In this document: positions 1-5,234 of the stretch, piece after piece
Layout: every line of letters starts with the position of its first letter
Position numbering within the stretch: the stretch's first letter is position 1
Origin: Chloroflexota bacterium
GTDB taxonomy: Bacteria > Chloroflexota > Limnocylindria > QHBO01
Assembly (NCBI GenBank): GCA_020848055.1
Contig: JADLBB010000004.1
Span: 1-7,307, forward strand
Direction of reading: 5' to 3'
DNA: 7,307 bases
Position numbers and translations under genes: made by a program
Notes under the pieces: generated by a model
What the model saw: the letters and a program-made list of their open reading frames with translations, nothing else
Database searches by the model: none
Told to the model about the DNA's origin: nothing

Positions 1-72
1 GAGGTGGCGGCCGGTGACCGCGTCGGGCTCGCCGGCCGGGAGCGTTTCGGGGCGCTGGCTGGAGACGGTCAC
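1..72 (-). CDS. ilvN: Acetolactate synthase small subunit, N-terminal 24 codons (partial)
   Basis: This is the regulatory subunit expected to partner the IlvB catalytic subunit; in the family it binds valine through ACT domains and gives feedback inhibition. The start is GTG at 72-70. It overlaps the ilvB stop by four bases (GTGA), the classic translational coupling of ilvBN. A GGAGGG Shine-Dalgarno sequence lies six bases before the start. The visible residues begin (M)TVSSQRPETLPAGEP and end with TGRHL at the window edge. The conserved ACT-domain opening (usually H-T-hydrophobic-LVEN) would follow at once, so this protein seems to have an N-terminal extension of about 20 residues. The identification rests mainly on position, overlap and ribosome-binding site, because the diagnostic ACT motif is not in view. 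The gene continues beyond the left edge. Confidence 0.62.
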   Translation of the reverse strand, partial: MTVSSQRPETLPAGEPDAVTGRHL

Positions 73-1826
73 TCGGTGCCCTCCATCATGTCCGACAGGC
101 CCTTGCCGGGCAGCATCATCGGAAATATGTTCTGGGCCTCGTCGAGCTGGAAGTCGATCAGGCACGGGCCTGGCGTGGCGCGCGCCCTGGCGATCACCGC
201 GTCCACCTCGTCGGGCCGCGTCGCTCGCCAGGCGGGGATGCCGTACGCCTCGCACAGCCGCACGAGATCGGGTCCGATGAGGTCCGCGGAGTGGTAGTTG
301 GAGTCGTAGACGATCTCCTGCCACTGGCGGATCATCCCCAGCTTGCGGTTGTTGAGGACCGCGATCCGCACCGTCACCTGGTCCTGGACCAGGGTCGCCA
401 GCTCCTGCATGGTCATCTGGAAGCCGCCGTCGCCGGTGACCGCCCACACCTCGCGCTGCGGCTCACCCAACGCTGCGCCCATCGCGGCCGGCAGGCTGTA
501 GCCCATCGTTCCGAGGCCGCCGCTGGACAGGTGCCGGTATGGGTGGCGGAAGCCGAAGTAGCGCGCCGCCCACATCTGGTTCTGCCCGACGTCGCTGACC
601 AGGATCGCCTCGTGATCGGTGGCCTCACCGATGCGCGCCACGACGTAGTCGGCCGACAGGCGCCCGGTGCGCCAGGCGCCCGAGCCGTGCCACGATCGCG
701 TCTCGCCCACCGCGCGCCAGGCGGCCAGCTGCGCCATCCATTCCGTCCGGGGCTCCGATGCCGGCAGGCGGCGCAGGAGCGCCGCGAGCAGATCGCCCGC
801 GTCGGCCACGATGCCGAGGTCGGTGCGGACGTTCTTGCCGATCTCGGAGCGGTCCACGTCCACGTGCACGATGCTCGCGTTTGGCGCGAAGGTGCTGGTC
901 TTGCCGGTGATCCTGTCCTCGAAGCGGCAGCCGACGCCGATCAGCAGGTCGCATTGCTGGATGGCCTTGTTGGCGTGCATCCAGCCGTGCATGCCCGCGT
1001 ACCCGGCCGACAGCGGATGCGTCTCGTCGATGGTGCCCACCCCCAGCAGGGTGTGGACCACCGGGATCTGCGCCCGCTCGGCCACTGAGACCAGCAGGCC
1101 GTCGGCCCGGGCGATCTGCACGCCGTGGCCGGTCAGGATCAGCGGGCGCTCGGAGGCGGCGATCATCCCGGCCAGGACCTCGGCTTCCGGCACGTCGCCG
1201 CGTCGCGGGCGTAGCAGCCCGGGCAGGCGAAGCTCGTGCGGCTCCGGATGCGGGGCGCTCGTCTCGGCCTGCAGGACGTCCTTGGGGAAGTCCAGCAGGA
1301 CCGGCCCGGGCCGCCCTGAGCGCGCGATCTCGAACGCCTCGGCGATGGCCAGCGGGATCTCGTCGGTGTCCATCACCACCGCGGCGTACTTGGTCACCGG
1401 CAGCGCGATGCCAACGATGTCGGTCTCCTGGAAGGCGTCCTTGCCCAGCATGGCCCGCGGCACGTTGCCGGTGATGGCGACCATCGGCACGCTGTCCATC
1501 ATGGCCGTGGCAAGGCCGGTGACCAGGTTGATCGCTCCCGGCCCGCTGGTTGCCAGCGCGACCCCGACCCCGCCGGTGGCGCGACTGTAGCCGTCGGCCG
1601 CGTGCGCCGCGCCCTGCTCGTGGCGCACCAGGATGTGACGCAGCGGATACTCGCGCAGCACGTCGTAGATAGGCAGCACCGCGCCGCCCGGATACCCGAA
1701 CATCACGCTCACACCCTCGCGCACCAGCGCTTCGCAGGCCGCGCGCGCGCCGATGCGCGGCGCAACCGTTCGTGGCGCCGCCGATGGCGCGCTGGTGACC
1801 TGGCTCGGGGCTCTCATGGCTGTCAT
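69..1826 (-). CDS. ilvB: Acetolactate synthase, large catalytic subunit (AHAS, EC 2.2.1.6)
   Basis: It condenses two pyruvates to acetolactate, or pyruvate with 2-ketobutyrate to acetohydroxybutyrate. This is the first shared step of valine, leucine and isoleucine synthesis, in the cytoplasm. The 585-residue length suits the family. The thiamine-diphosphate-binding N domain is at about residues 24-190. It includes FGYPGGAVLPIYD (43-55) and the catalytic Glu70 in RHEQGAAHAADGY. A central FAD-associated domain at about 215-355 contains GVGCRFEDRITG (297-308). The C-terminal ThDP/Mg domain has GDGGFQ (466-471) through LNN (491-493), then GMIRQWQ. The ATG at 1826 is the first possible in-frame start, because an in-frame TGA lies eight codons upstream. 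Conserved sequence starts near residue 25, so Met4 is also possible. No good Shine-Dalgarno sequence is close to the ATG (AGAGGA is 14 bases away). The gene sits behind a leader ORF and hairpin and is coupled to ilvN. Anabolic AHAS is favoured over the catabolic AlsS type by the ilvN overlap and the BCAA leader. Confidence 0.96.
   Translation of the reverse strand: MTAMRAPSQVTSAPSAAPRTVAPRIGARAACEALVREGVSVMFGYPGGAVLPIYDVLREYPLRHILVRHEQGAAHAADGYSRATGGVGVALATSGPGAINLVTGLATAMMDSVPMVAITGNVPRAMLGKDAFQETDIVGIALPVTKYAAVVMDTDEIPLAIAEAFEIARSGRPGPVLLDFPKDVLQAETSAPHPEPHELRLPGLLRPRRGDVPEAEVLAGMIAASERPLILTGHGVQIARADGLLVSVAERAQIPVVHTLLGVGTIDETHPLSAGYAGMHGWMHANKAIQQCDLLIGVGCRFEDRITGKTSTFAPNASIVHVDVDRSEIGKNVRTDLGIVADAGDLLAALLRRLPASEPRTEWMAQLAAWRAVGETRSWHGSGAWRTGRLSADYVVARIGEATDHEAILVSDVGQNQMWAARYFGFRHPYRHLSSGGLGTMGYSLPAAMGAALGEPQREVWAVTGDGGFQMTMQELATLVQDQVTVRIAVLNNRKLGMIRQWQEIVYDSNYHSADLIGPDLVRLCEAYGIPAWRATRPDEVDAVIARARATPGPCLIDFQLDEAQNIFPMMLPGKGLSDMMEGTE
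79..84 (-). promoter_or_regulatory. Shine-Dalgarno site for ilvN
   Basis: On the minus strand GGAGGG lies within the last codons of ilvB, six bases before the GTG at 72-70. It is the strongest ribosome-binding site I found in the window. It supports the GTG as a real start and indicates re-initiation or coupled translation from ilvB. Confidence 0.6.
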
Positions 1827-1863
1827 CGGTGTCTTGGTCGTCCTCTTGGCTCATGGCTGGAAC

Positions 1864-1907
1864 GCGAAAGTCCCGCCCGGCCTTGCGGCTGGCGGGACTC
1901 GGTTCGC
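1864..1907 (-). terminator. Attenuator hairpin in the ilvB leader
   Basis: A perfect 9-bp stem is formed on the minus strand by AGTCCCGCC (1899-1891) and GGCGGGACT (1877-1869). Inside it are a small internal loop and a 3-bp GCC/GGC stem closed by GCAA, a GNRA tetraloop. Outside it GCGAA (1907-1903) can pair with TTCGC (1868-1864) across a three-base bulge. The hairpin lies 22 bases after the stop of a BCAA-rich leader ORF and about 38 bases before the ilvB ATG. A short TTT tract follows the 9-bp stem, but there is no long U run, so as an intrinsic terminator it is weak on that count. The 5' arm is also claimed by a competing upstream segment at 1950-1958. The role as a transcription attenuator is inferred from this architecture. 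Confidence 0.72.
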
Positions 1908-1928
1908 TGCTGGTGTCTGGCCTGTCGG

Positions 1929-2072
1929 CTAGTCCGTGGCGCGTCCTCCATCCCGCCATCCAAGGAGGATGACGAGCCGAAGAATCGCGATTACGAGCAG
2001 CCCGATGACGCCGGCGGCGGCCGTCGGCGACGCATGCGGGTCAGCGGCCACGTGGCCGCGCTCGATGAACAT
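1929..2072 (-). CDS. ilvB leader peptide, 47 residues, BCAA-codon rich (attenuation)
   Basis: This is a short ORF with ATG at 2072 and TAG at 1931-1929. Residues 22-37 read VIGLLVIAILRLVILL, in which 13 of 16 are Val, Ile or Leu (codons at 2009-1962). All three products of the pathway are represented: three Val, four Ile and six Leu. The run includes codons that look uncommon for this GC-rich window (GTA, ATT, CTT twice), which would sharpen stalling when charged tRNA is scarce. Downstream lies a strong hairpin with a mutually exclusive alternative pairing, then ilvB. A promoter-like TTGACA...TAGCGT sits just upstream, with seven bases between TAGCGT and the ATG, so the transcript may start almost at the start codon. 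The alternative reading is a small single-pass membrane protein, since the run could span a membrane, although Arg32 interrupts it. Position and RNA context favour a regulatory leader. Confidence 0.78.
   Translation of the reverse strand: MFIERGHVAADPHASPTAAAGVIGLLVIAILRLVILLGWRDGGRATD
1950..1958 (-). promoter_or_regulatory. Antiterminator segment competing for the attenuator 5' arm
   Basis: The minus-strand segment TGGCGGGAT lies just after the Val/Ile/Leu codons of the leader ORF. It can pair with GTCCCGCCA (1898-1890): eight Watson-Crick pairs and one G-U. That pairing uses up the 5' arm of the downstream hairpin, so the two structures exclude each other. A ribosome stalled early in the BCAA codons would leave this segment free and allow read-through into ilvB. 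This is read from base complementarity only; no folding energy was calculated. Confidence 0.6.
2044..2059. repeat. Perfect 16-bp palindrome in the leader region
   Basis: GCGGCCACGTGGCCGC is identical on both strands and lies within codons 5-10 of the leader ORF, about 20 bases after the -10-like box. It could be a repressor operator placed downstream of the promoter, or the first hairpin of the leader RNA. The sequence alone does not say which, and chance in GC-rich DNA is possible. Confidence 0.45.
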
Positions 2073-2079
2073 GGGTGGA

Positions 2080-2098
2080 ACGCTAGCAGGGTTGTCAA
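2080..2098 (-). promoter_or_regulatory. Putative promoter of the ilvB leader transcript
   Basis: On the minus strand there is a perfect TTGACA (2098-2093) and a TAGCGT box (2085-2080), then seven bases to the leader ATG. TAGCGT fits a -10 for a near-leaderless transcript. However, the TTGACA is only seven bases from it, far short of the usual 17, so the two are unlikely to act as a standard sigma-70 pair. With 17-18 base spacing from TTGACA there is only a poor -10. The promoter location is likely; the exact elements are uncertain. Confidence 0.5.
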
Positions 2099-2123
2099 CC
2101 CCCGTCACCAGGACCGTTGTTGC

Positions 2124-2555
2124 TCAGGTGCGGAGCGGGTCGATCCAGTCCAGTCCGGCAAAGCGGCCGAAGTCGTGATCGGCCGAGCAGAGTTGTGCGC
2201 CGTGCTCGATGGCCAGCGCGGCGAGGTGCCCATCGGTCACGAGATTGCCCGCCGAGCCGAGTGGGCGCAGGAGATCACGCAGATGGGCAGCGTGCCGCGG
2301 GCTCGGCTCGATCGCGACGGTGAGCGGATGAGCGAGCCACCGCTCGAGGTAGTCGATGGCTTCGTCCGTCGTCAACGGACGTTGCATGACGCGAGCGCTG
2401 GTCGTGAGCCGGACGAAGCCGAGCAGCACCGACCAGGCGAGAGCGACCGTCTCGGTGCCCGACAGCGTCGCATTCCACCAGTCTCGCGCCGATGGGTGCG
2501 ACGGCGAACGTTCATCGACCGCGTAGATCAGCAGGTTGAGGTCGGGGAGCTTCAC
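2124..2555 (-). CDS. vapC: VapC-type PIN-domain ribonuclease toxin
   Basis: This is a 143-residue PIN domain, the toxin of a type II module. Family members cleave RNA, often tRNA or rRNA, using Mg held by acidic residues. The first acidic residue is Asp5 in LPDLNLLIYAVDE. The C-terminal signature is NLVTDGHLAALAIEHG (104-119), with Asp108, followed by SADHDFGRFAGLDW (124-137), with Asp126 and Asp128. The pattern, including WSVLLGFVRLTT at 41-52, matches the PIN subfamily that is expanded in Mycobacterium tuberculosis. In that group the second PIN acidic position is often not Glu, and here it is Gly46. The start is GTG at 2555-2553, overlapping the antitoxin stop by four bases (GTGA). No strong Shine-Dalgarno sequence is near, so translation is probably coupled to the antitoxin. 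It ends 26 bases before the TTGACA of the ilvB leader. The RNA target cannot be told. Confidence 0.9.
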   Translation of the reverse strand: MKLPDLNLLIYAVDERSPSHPSARDWWNATLSGTETVALAWSVLLGFVRLTTSARVMQRPLTTDEAIDYLERWLAHPLTVAIEPSPRHAAHLRDLLRPLGSAGNLVTDGHLAALAIEHGAQLCSADHDFGRFAGLDWIDPLRT

Positions 2556-2815
2556 TTGCGAAGCTCGAGCTCCCGCATGGCCTGCTCATCCTCGAGATCG
2601 GCGGCGAGGGCGAGCGCCTTCGTCAGGTCGATGCCGGGCCGAACCCCAAGATCGCGGGTCGTTTCGCGATACCGATGCGGAACGCGCGGCGACGTCGCCT
2701 CGAACCCGGCGCGGATCGCCTCGTTGATGGCCGACTTGAACGAGATTCTGCGTTCGCGCGCTATCTCCCTGATGCGCGCGGCGACGTCCGGCTCGAGCGT
2801 GACGGTCGTTCTCAT
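2552..2815 (-). CDS. vapB: Ribbon-helix-helix antitoxin of the VapBC module
   Basis: This 87-residue antitoxin should bind and neutralise the adjacent PIN toxin and repress its own operon as a dimer. Residues 1-40 read as a ribbon-helix-helix: a strand MRTTVTLEP, then helices AARIREIARER and SFKSAINEAIRAGF. Residues 59-78 (RPGIDLTKALALAADLEDEQ) form the acidic, mostly helical tail seen in VapB proteins that pair with this toxin subfamily, and should wrap the PIN active site. The ATG at 2815 is preceded by an extended -10 (TGCTATGAT) with six bases between it and the ATG, so the mRNA is probably leaderless. The promoter is embedded in a set of GCATCA half-sites. The module lies 57 bases downstream of the ilvD stop on the same strand, so read-through from ilvD is also possible. 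Confidence 0.88.
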   Translation of the reverse strand: MRTTVTLEPDVAARIREIARERRISFKSAINEAIRAGFEATSPRVPHRYRETTRDLGVRPGIDLTKALALAADLEDEQAMRELELRK

Positions 2816-2819
2816 GTGC

Positions 2820-2854
2820 GCATCATAGCATCAGAACCGTTGATGCGGTGATGT
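2820..2854. promoter_or_regulatory. Putative VapB operator: paired GCATCA half-sites
   Basis: On the plus strand GCATCA occurs at 2820-2825 and 2828-2833. Its reverse complement TGATGC occurs at 2841-2846, and a one-mismatch copy TGATGT at 2849-2854. Each side therefore has two half-sites with an 8-bp period, mirrored about position 2837. The left side overlaps the vapB -10. Tandem short half-sites in mirror arrangement over the promoter are what a ribbon-helix-helix antitoxin would bind for autorepression. The role is inferred; the symmetry is seen directly. Confidence 0.65.
2822..2830 (-). promoter_or_regulatory. Extended -10 promoter of vapBC
   Basis: The minus strand reads TGCTATGAT. TATGAT differs from TATAAT at one position, and the TG one base upstream makes an extended -10, which can work without a good -35; no clear -35 is seen. 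Exactly six bases separate it from the ATG at 2815, which predicts initiation at or next to the start codon. Confidence 0.65.
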
Positions 2855-2872
2855 CTCATGTCCCCGCAGCGA

Positions 2873-4600
2873 CTATGCCGGTCGATCGAGCGCCCGCGCC
2901 AGGCGCCGTCCCGTGGTGACCGCGCCCTCCGACGCCGACGACACCAGCGCCGCGTACTTGGCCAGCACGCCCGTCGTGTAGCGCGGTGGCGGTGGTGACC
3001 ACGCGGCCCGCCGCCGGGCCAGTTCCGCGTCGTCCACCACCAGGTCGAGGCGTCGAGCGTCAACGTCGATCACCACCTCGTCGCCGTCGGCGACCAGGGC
3101 GATCGGTCCGCCGAGGGCCGCCTCCGGCGCCACGTGCCCGATCATCAGGCCGTGGGTGCCGCCGCTGAAGCGGCCGTCGGTCAGCAGGGCGACCTCGTCG
3201 CCCAGGCCCTCGCCCACCAGTGCCGCGGTGACCGACAGCATCTCCTGCATGCCGGGGCCGCCGACCGGGCCCTCGTTGCGAATGACGACCACGTCGCCGG
3301 GGCCGATGCGCTGCGCGCGCACCGCGTCGTAGCAGGCGGCCTCCGAGTCGAACACCCGCGCCGGGCCGCGGAAATGGCGGGTCTCGTGCCCGGCGAGCTT
3401 GATGACGCAGCCATCGGGTGCCAGGGAGCCACGCAGGATGGCCAGGCCTCCGCTCGGCTTGAGTGGATGGTCGATCGAGACGACCACCTCCTGGCCCTCC
3501 GTCTCGACTGCGGACCCGGCGATCTCGGCCAGCGTGCGCCCGTCCGCGTTGCGAGTCGCGCCATCCAGGAGGTCGCGGCGGAGGAGCTCGCGCGCCACCA
3601 GGCCCACCCCGCCGGCCTCGTGTATGTCGAGAGCGTTGTAGCGGCCGCCGGGCGTCATGTTGGCGACTATCGGCGTCCGCTCGGCGATGCGGTCGAAGTC
3701 CTCGAGAGTCAGCTCCAGCCCCAGCTCGTGGGCCAGCGCCATGAAGTGCAGCACTGCGTTGGTCGAGCCGCCAGTGGCCGCCACCGAGGCGATCGCGTTG
3801 TCGATGGCCGGGCGGGTCATGATCTGCGACGGCCGCACGTCGCGGTTGACCAGCTCCATGACCATTCGCCCAGCGGACTCGGCCGCGTCGCCCTTGGCCG
3901 GATCGTCGGCCGGGATGCCGTTGAGCCCGCCGGGACTGATCCCCAGGAACTCGAAGGCGGTGCTCATCGTGTTGGCCGTGAACTGGCCGCCGCACGCGCC
4001 CGGGCCGGGGCACGCCGCATCCTCGACCTCGCGCAACTCCTCGAGCGTGATCTTTCCGGCCCTATACGCCCCGATCGCCTCGAACACGGTCACGACCGTG
4101 GCGTCGCGCCGGCCGTGCAGAACACCGGGACGGATCGTGCCGTTGTACAGCACCAGGCCTGGCAGGTCGAGGCGCGCGAGCGCCATGGCGGCACCGGGCA
4201 ATGTCTTGTCGCAGCCCACGATGCATGCCACGCCGTCGAACAGGTGGCCGCGTGCCACGAGCTCGATCGAGTCGGCGATGACCTCGCGCGACACCAGCGA
4301 CGCCTTCATGCCCTCGGTGCCCATGCTCACGCCATCGCTGACGGCGATCGTGTTGAACTCCATCGGCGTGCCGCCCGCCGCGCGGATGCCGGCCTTCATG
4401 CGCTCGGCCAGCTCGCGCTGGTTGTAGTTGCACGGCATCGTCTCGATCCAGGTGGTGCCGACGCCGATGATCGGCTTCGACAGGTCGTCATCGGTGAAGC
4501 CGATGGCCTTGAGCATGGCTCGCGCCGCGGCGCGATCGGGACCGTCGAGGAGAAGGCGTGAATGGGATCTTGGGTCGTGGCGCGCGGGCGATTCAGTCAT
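2873..4600 (-). CDS. ilvD: Dihydroxy-acid dehydratase (EC 4.2.1.9)
   Basis: It dehydrates 2,3-dihydroxy-isovalerate and 2,3-dihydroxy-3-methylvalerate to the keto acids that precede valine and isoleucine. It is an Fe-S enzyme of the IlvD/Edd family, cytoplasmic. At 575 residues it is full length. The cluster cysteines are Cys57 (PCNYN), Cys130 (GCDKT) and Cys203 (CPGPGACGGQFTANTM, 197-212). Lys132 follows Cys130 as in the family, where the lysine is carbamylated. SDG at 88-90 contributes to Mg binding. GGSTNAVLH is at 277-285, and GRFSGGTHG (476-484) carries the catalytic Ser479. The C terminus has the usual GVLAKYAALVSSAS (544-557) followed by AVTT. The ATG at 4600 lies nine bases after the stop of the acetyltransferase gene. 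There is no convincing Shine-Dalgarno sequence, but TAGACT sits six bases before the ATG, so it may have its own leaderless transcript as well as read-through from upstream. Confidence 0.97.
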   Translation of the reverse strand: MTESPARHDPRSHSRLLLDGPDRAAARAMLKAIGFTDDDLSKPIIGVGTTWIETMPCNYNQRELAERMKAGIRAAGGTPMEFNTIAVSDGVSMGTEGMKASLVSREVIADSIELVARGHLFDGVACIVGCDKTLPGAAMALARLDLPGLVLYNGTIRPGVLHGRRDATVVTVFEAIGAYRAGKITLEELREVEDAACPGPGACGGQFTANTMSTAFEFLGISPGGLNGIPADDPAKGDAAESAGRMVMELVNRDVRPSQIMTRPAIDNAIASVAATGGSTNAVLHFMALAHELGLELTLEDFDRIAERTPIVANMTPGGRYNALDIHEAGGVGLVARELLRRDLLDGATRNADGRTLAEIAGSAVETEGQEVVVSIDHPLKPSGGLAILRGSLAPDGCVIKLAGHETRHFRGPARVFDSEAACYDAVRAQRIGPGDVVVIRNEGPVGGPGMQEMLSVTAALVGEGLGDEVALLTDGRFSGGTHGLMIGHVAPEAALGGPIALVADGDEVVIDVDARRLDLVVDDAELARRRAAWSPPPPRYTTGVLAKYAALVSSASEGAVTTGRRLARALDRPA

Positions 4601-4606
4601 GACCCG

Positions 4607-4612
4607 AGTCTA
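4607..4612 (-). promoter_or_regulatory. Putative -10 box for a leaderless ilvD transcript
   Basis: The minus strand reads TAGACT, then six bases, then the ilvD ATG. This is the same spacing as before vapB and the acetyltransferase gene. The first three bases are the TAG stop codon of the acetyltransferase gene. No clear -35 is seen about 17 bases upstream, so this remains tentative. Confidence 0.4.
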
Positions 4613-5155
4613 TCGCGGGCGTGCCAGCCACTCGTCGCGTGACTGTCCCCAGACGACCACCGGCAGACCGATCGGTGCCGGGAGCGTCGCCTCGCCGAGC
4701 GCTCGCGATCCCAGCCGGCGTGCCACCGCCTCCGACCTGGCGTTGTCGGCGTGGATCGCGTGAATGACGTCTGCCCAACCGAGATGGGCGAAGGCCCAGT
4801 CGATCGACGCGATTGCTGCCTCGACCGCGTAGCCCTTGCCCCAGGCCTGGCGGGCGAGGCCCCAGCCGACCTCCGTCCCCGGCCAGCCCTCGGGCCTCCA
4901 CGGGCCGACGCGGCCCACCCACCGACCAGTGTCCCTCTCGATCACGGAGAACATGCCGAAGCCGTTTACGACCCAAGAGCCTGCAACCGCGCACAGGGCC
5001 CGCCAGGCCATGGTCCGGGGCTGGGGTCCGCCCAGGAACTCCGCTGCCACGGGGTCGGCGGCGAAGGTCGCCCAGGCGTCGAGGTCCTTGGCGGACGGCG
5101 GCCGGAGGATGAGTCGCTCGGTCTCCAGCGTGGGGCCGATGGTCACGTCGTTCAC
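4610..5155 (-). CDS. GNAT-family N-acetyltransferase, RimJ/RimL-like
   Basis: This 181-residue protein should transfer acetyl from acetyl-CoA to an amine; the substrate is unknown. The family start is recognisable in LETERLILRPPSAKDLDAW (10-28), typical of the Acetyltransf_3 (RimJ/RimL, spermidine or protein N-terminal) branch. The acetyl-CoA loop is ARQAWGKGYAVEA (101-113), with the Q-x-x-G-x-G pattern at 103-108. It is followed by the helix leading to the ADNARSEAVARRLG segment (136-149), where a conserved Asn is expected. The start is GTG at 5155-5153. TACGCT lies six bases upstream, and no Shine-Dalgarno sequence is visible, which suggests a leaderless mRNA. It precedes ilvD by nine bases on the same strand. 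I see no biochemical reason to tie it to BCAA synthesis; the link may be only co-transcription. Confidence 0.88.
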   Translation of the reverse strand: MNDVTIGPTLETERLILRPPSAKDLDAWATFAADPVAAEFLGGPQPRTMAWRALCAVAGSWVVNGFGMFSVIERDTGRWVGRVGPWRPEGWPGTEVGWGLARQAWGKGYAVEAAIASIDWAFAHLGWADVIHAIHADNARSEAVARRLGSRALGEATLPAPIGLPVVVWGQSRDEWLARPR

Positions 5156-5161
5156 GACTGC

Positions 5162-5167
5162 AGCGTA
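5162..5167 (-). promoter_or_regulatory. Putative -10 box of the acetyltransferase gene
   Basis: The minus strand reads TACGCT, a TANNNT box, with six bases before the GTG start. This would begin the minus-strand transcript through the acetyltransferase and ilvD genes. The -35 region is not clear. Confidence 0.42.
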
Positions 5168-5196
5168 GCGCGCCCACGGGAACCCGGTGAGGAGCC

Positions 5197-5225
5197 TTGT
5201 ATGGATGATTCAACATGGCTAGAAT
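5197..5225 (+). promoter_or_regulatory. Promoter of the plus-strand antitoxin-toxin module
   Basis: TTGTAT (5197-5202) and TAGAAT (5220-5225) are separated by exactly 17 bases. TAGAAT differs from TATAAT at one position. Nine bases separate it from the ATG at 5235, so the 5' leader would be only a few bases long. It is divergent from the acetyltransferase promoter. Confidence 0.62.
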
Positions 5226-5230
5226 AGCCA
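5216..5230. promoter_or_regulatory. Palindromic operator over the -10 of the Phd-type antitoxin
   Basis: TGGCTA-GAA-TAGCCA is a perfect 6-bp inverted repeat with a 3-bp centre, overlapping the -10 TAGAAT and ending four bases before the antitoxin ATG. Phd/YefM antitoxins bind short palindromes at their own promoters, so autoregulation is the natural reading. The binding itself is inferred. Confidence 0.6.
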
Positions 5231-5234
5231 GGTC

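Noticed and set aside
1852..1854. ATG upstream of the ilvB start
   Set aside because: It is out of frame with ilvB. The in-frame upstream codons contain a TGA and no start codon, so ATG 1826 stays the earliest ilvB start.
625..1959. Open frame of 444 codons overlapping ilvB on the same strand
   Set aside because: It is rich in Arg, Gly and Ala with no recognisable domain and runs in the shifted frame of a clear ilvB. Long shadow frames are expected in GC-rich genes.
1864..2098. T-box riboswitch before ilvB
   Set aside because: I saw no T-box consensus with its antiterminator bulge. The BCAA-rich leader ORF and competing hairpins point to ribosome-mediated attenuation instead.
2418..2420. 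Gly46 in the first VapC toxin at a position that is often Glu in PIN domains
   Set aside because: The surrounding pattern belongs to a PIN subfamily in which this position is frequently not acidic, and Asp5, Asp108, Asp126 and Asp128 are present. I do not read it as inactivation.
1602..2828. Open plus-strand frame of 408 codons across the ilvB start, leader and vapBC
   Set aside because: It crosses several well-supported minus-strand genes and their regulatory sites and has no recognisable domain. The leader ORF and attenuator explain the DNA better.
2816..2872. Search for a terminator after ilvD
   Set aside because: The inverted repeats here have short arms and lie in the vapB promoter with no T-run. 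They fit an operator better than a terminator.
3134..4561. Open frame of 475 codons antisense to ilvD
   Set aside because: It mirrors ilvD codons on the opposite strand and its composition (His, Arg, Ala, Val rich) has no family signature. All ilvD motifs are intact on the other strand.
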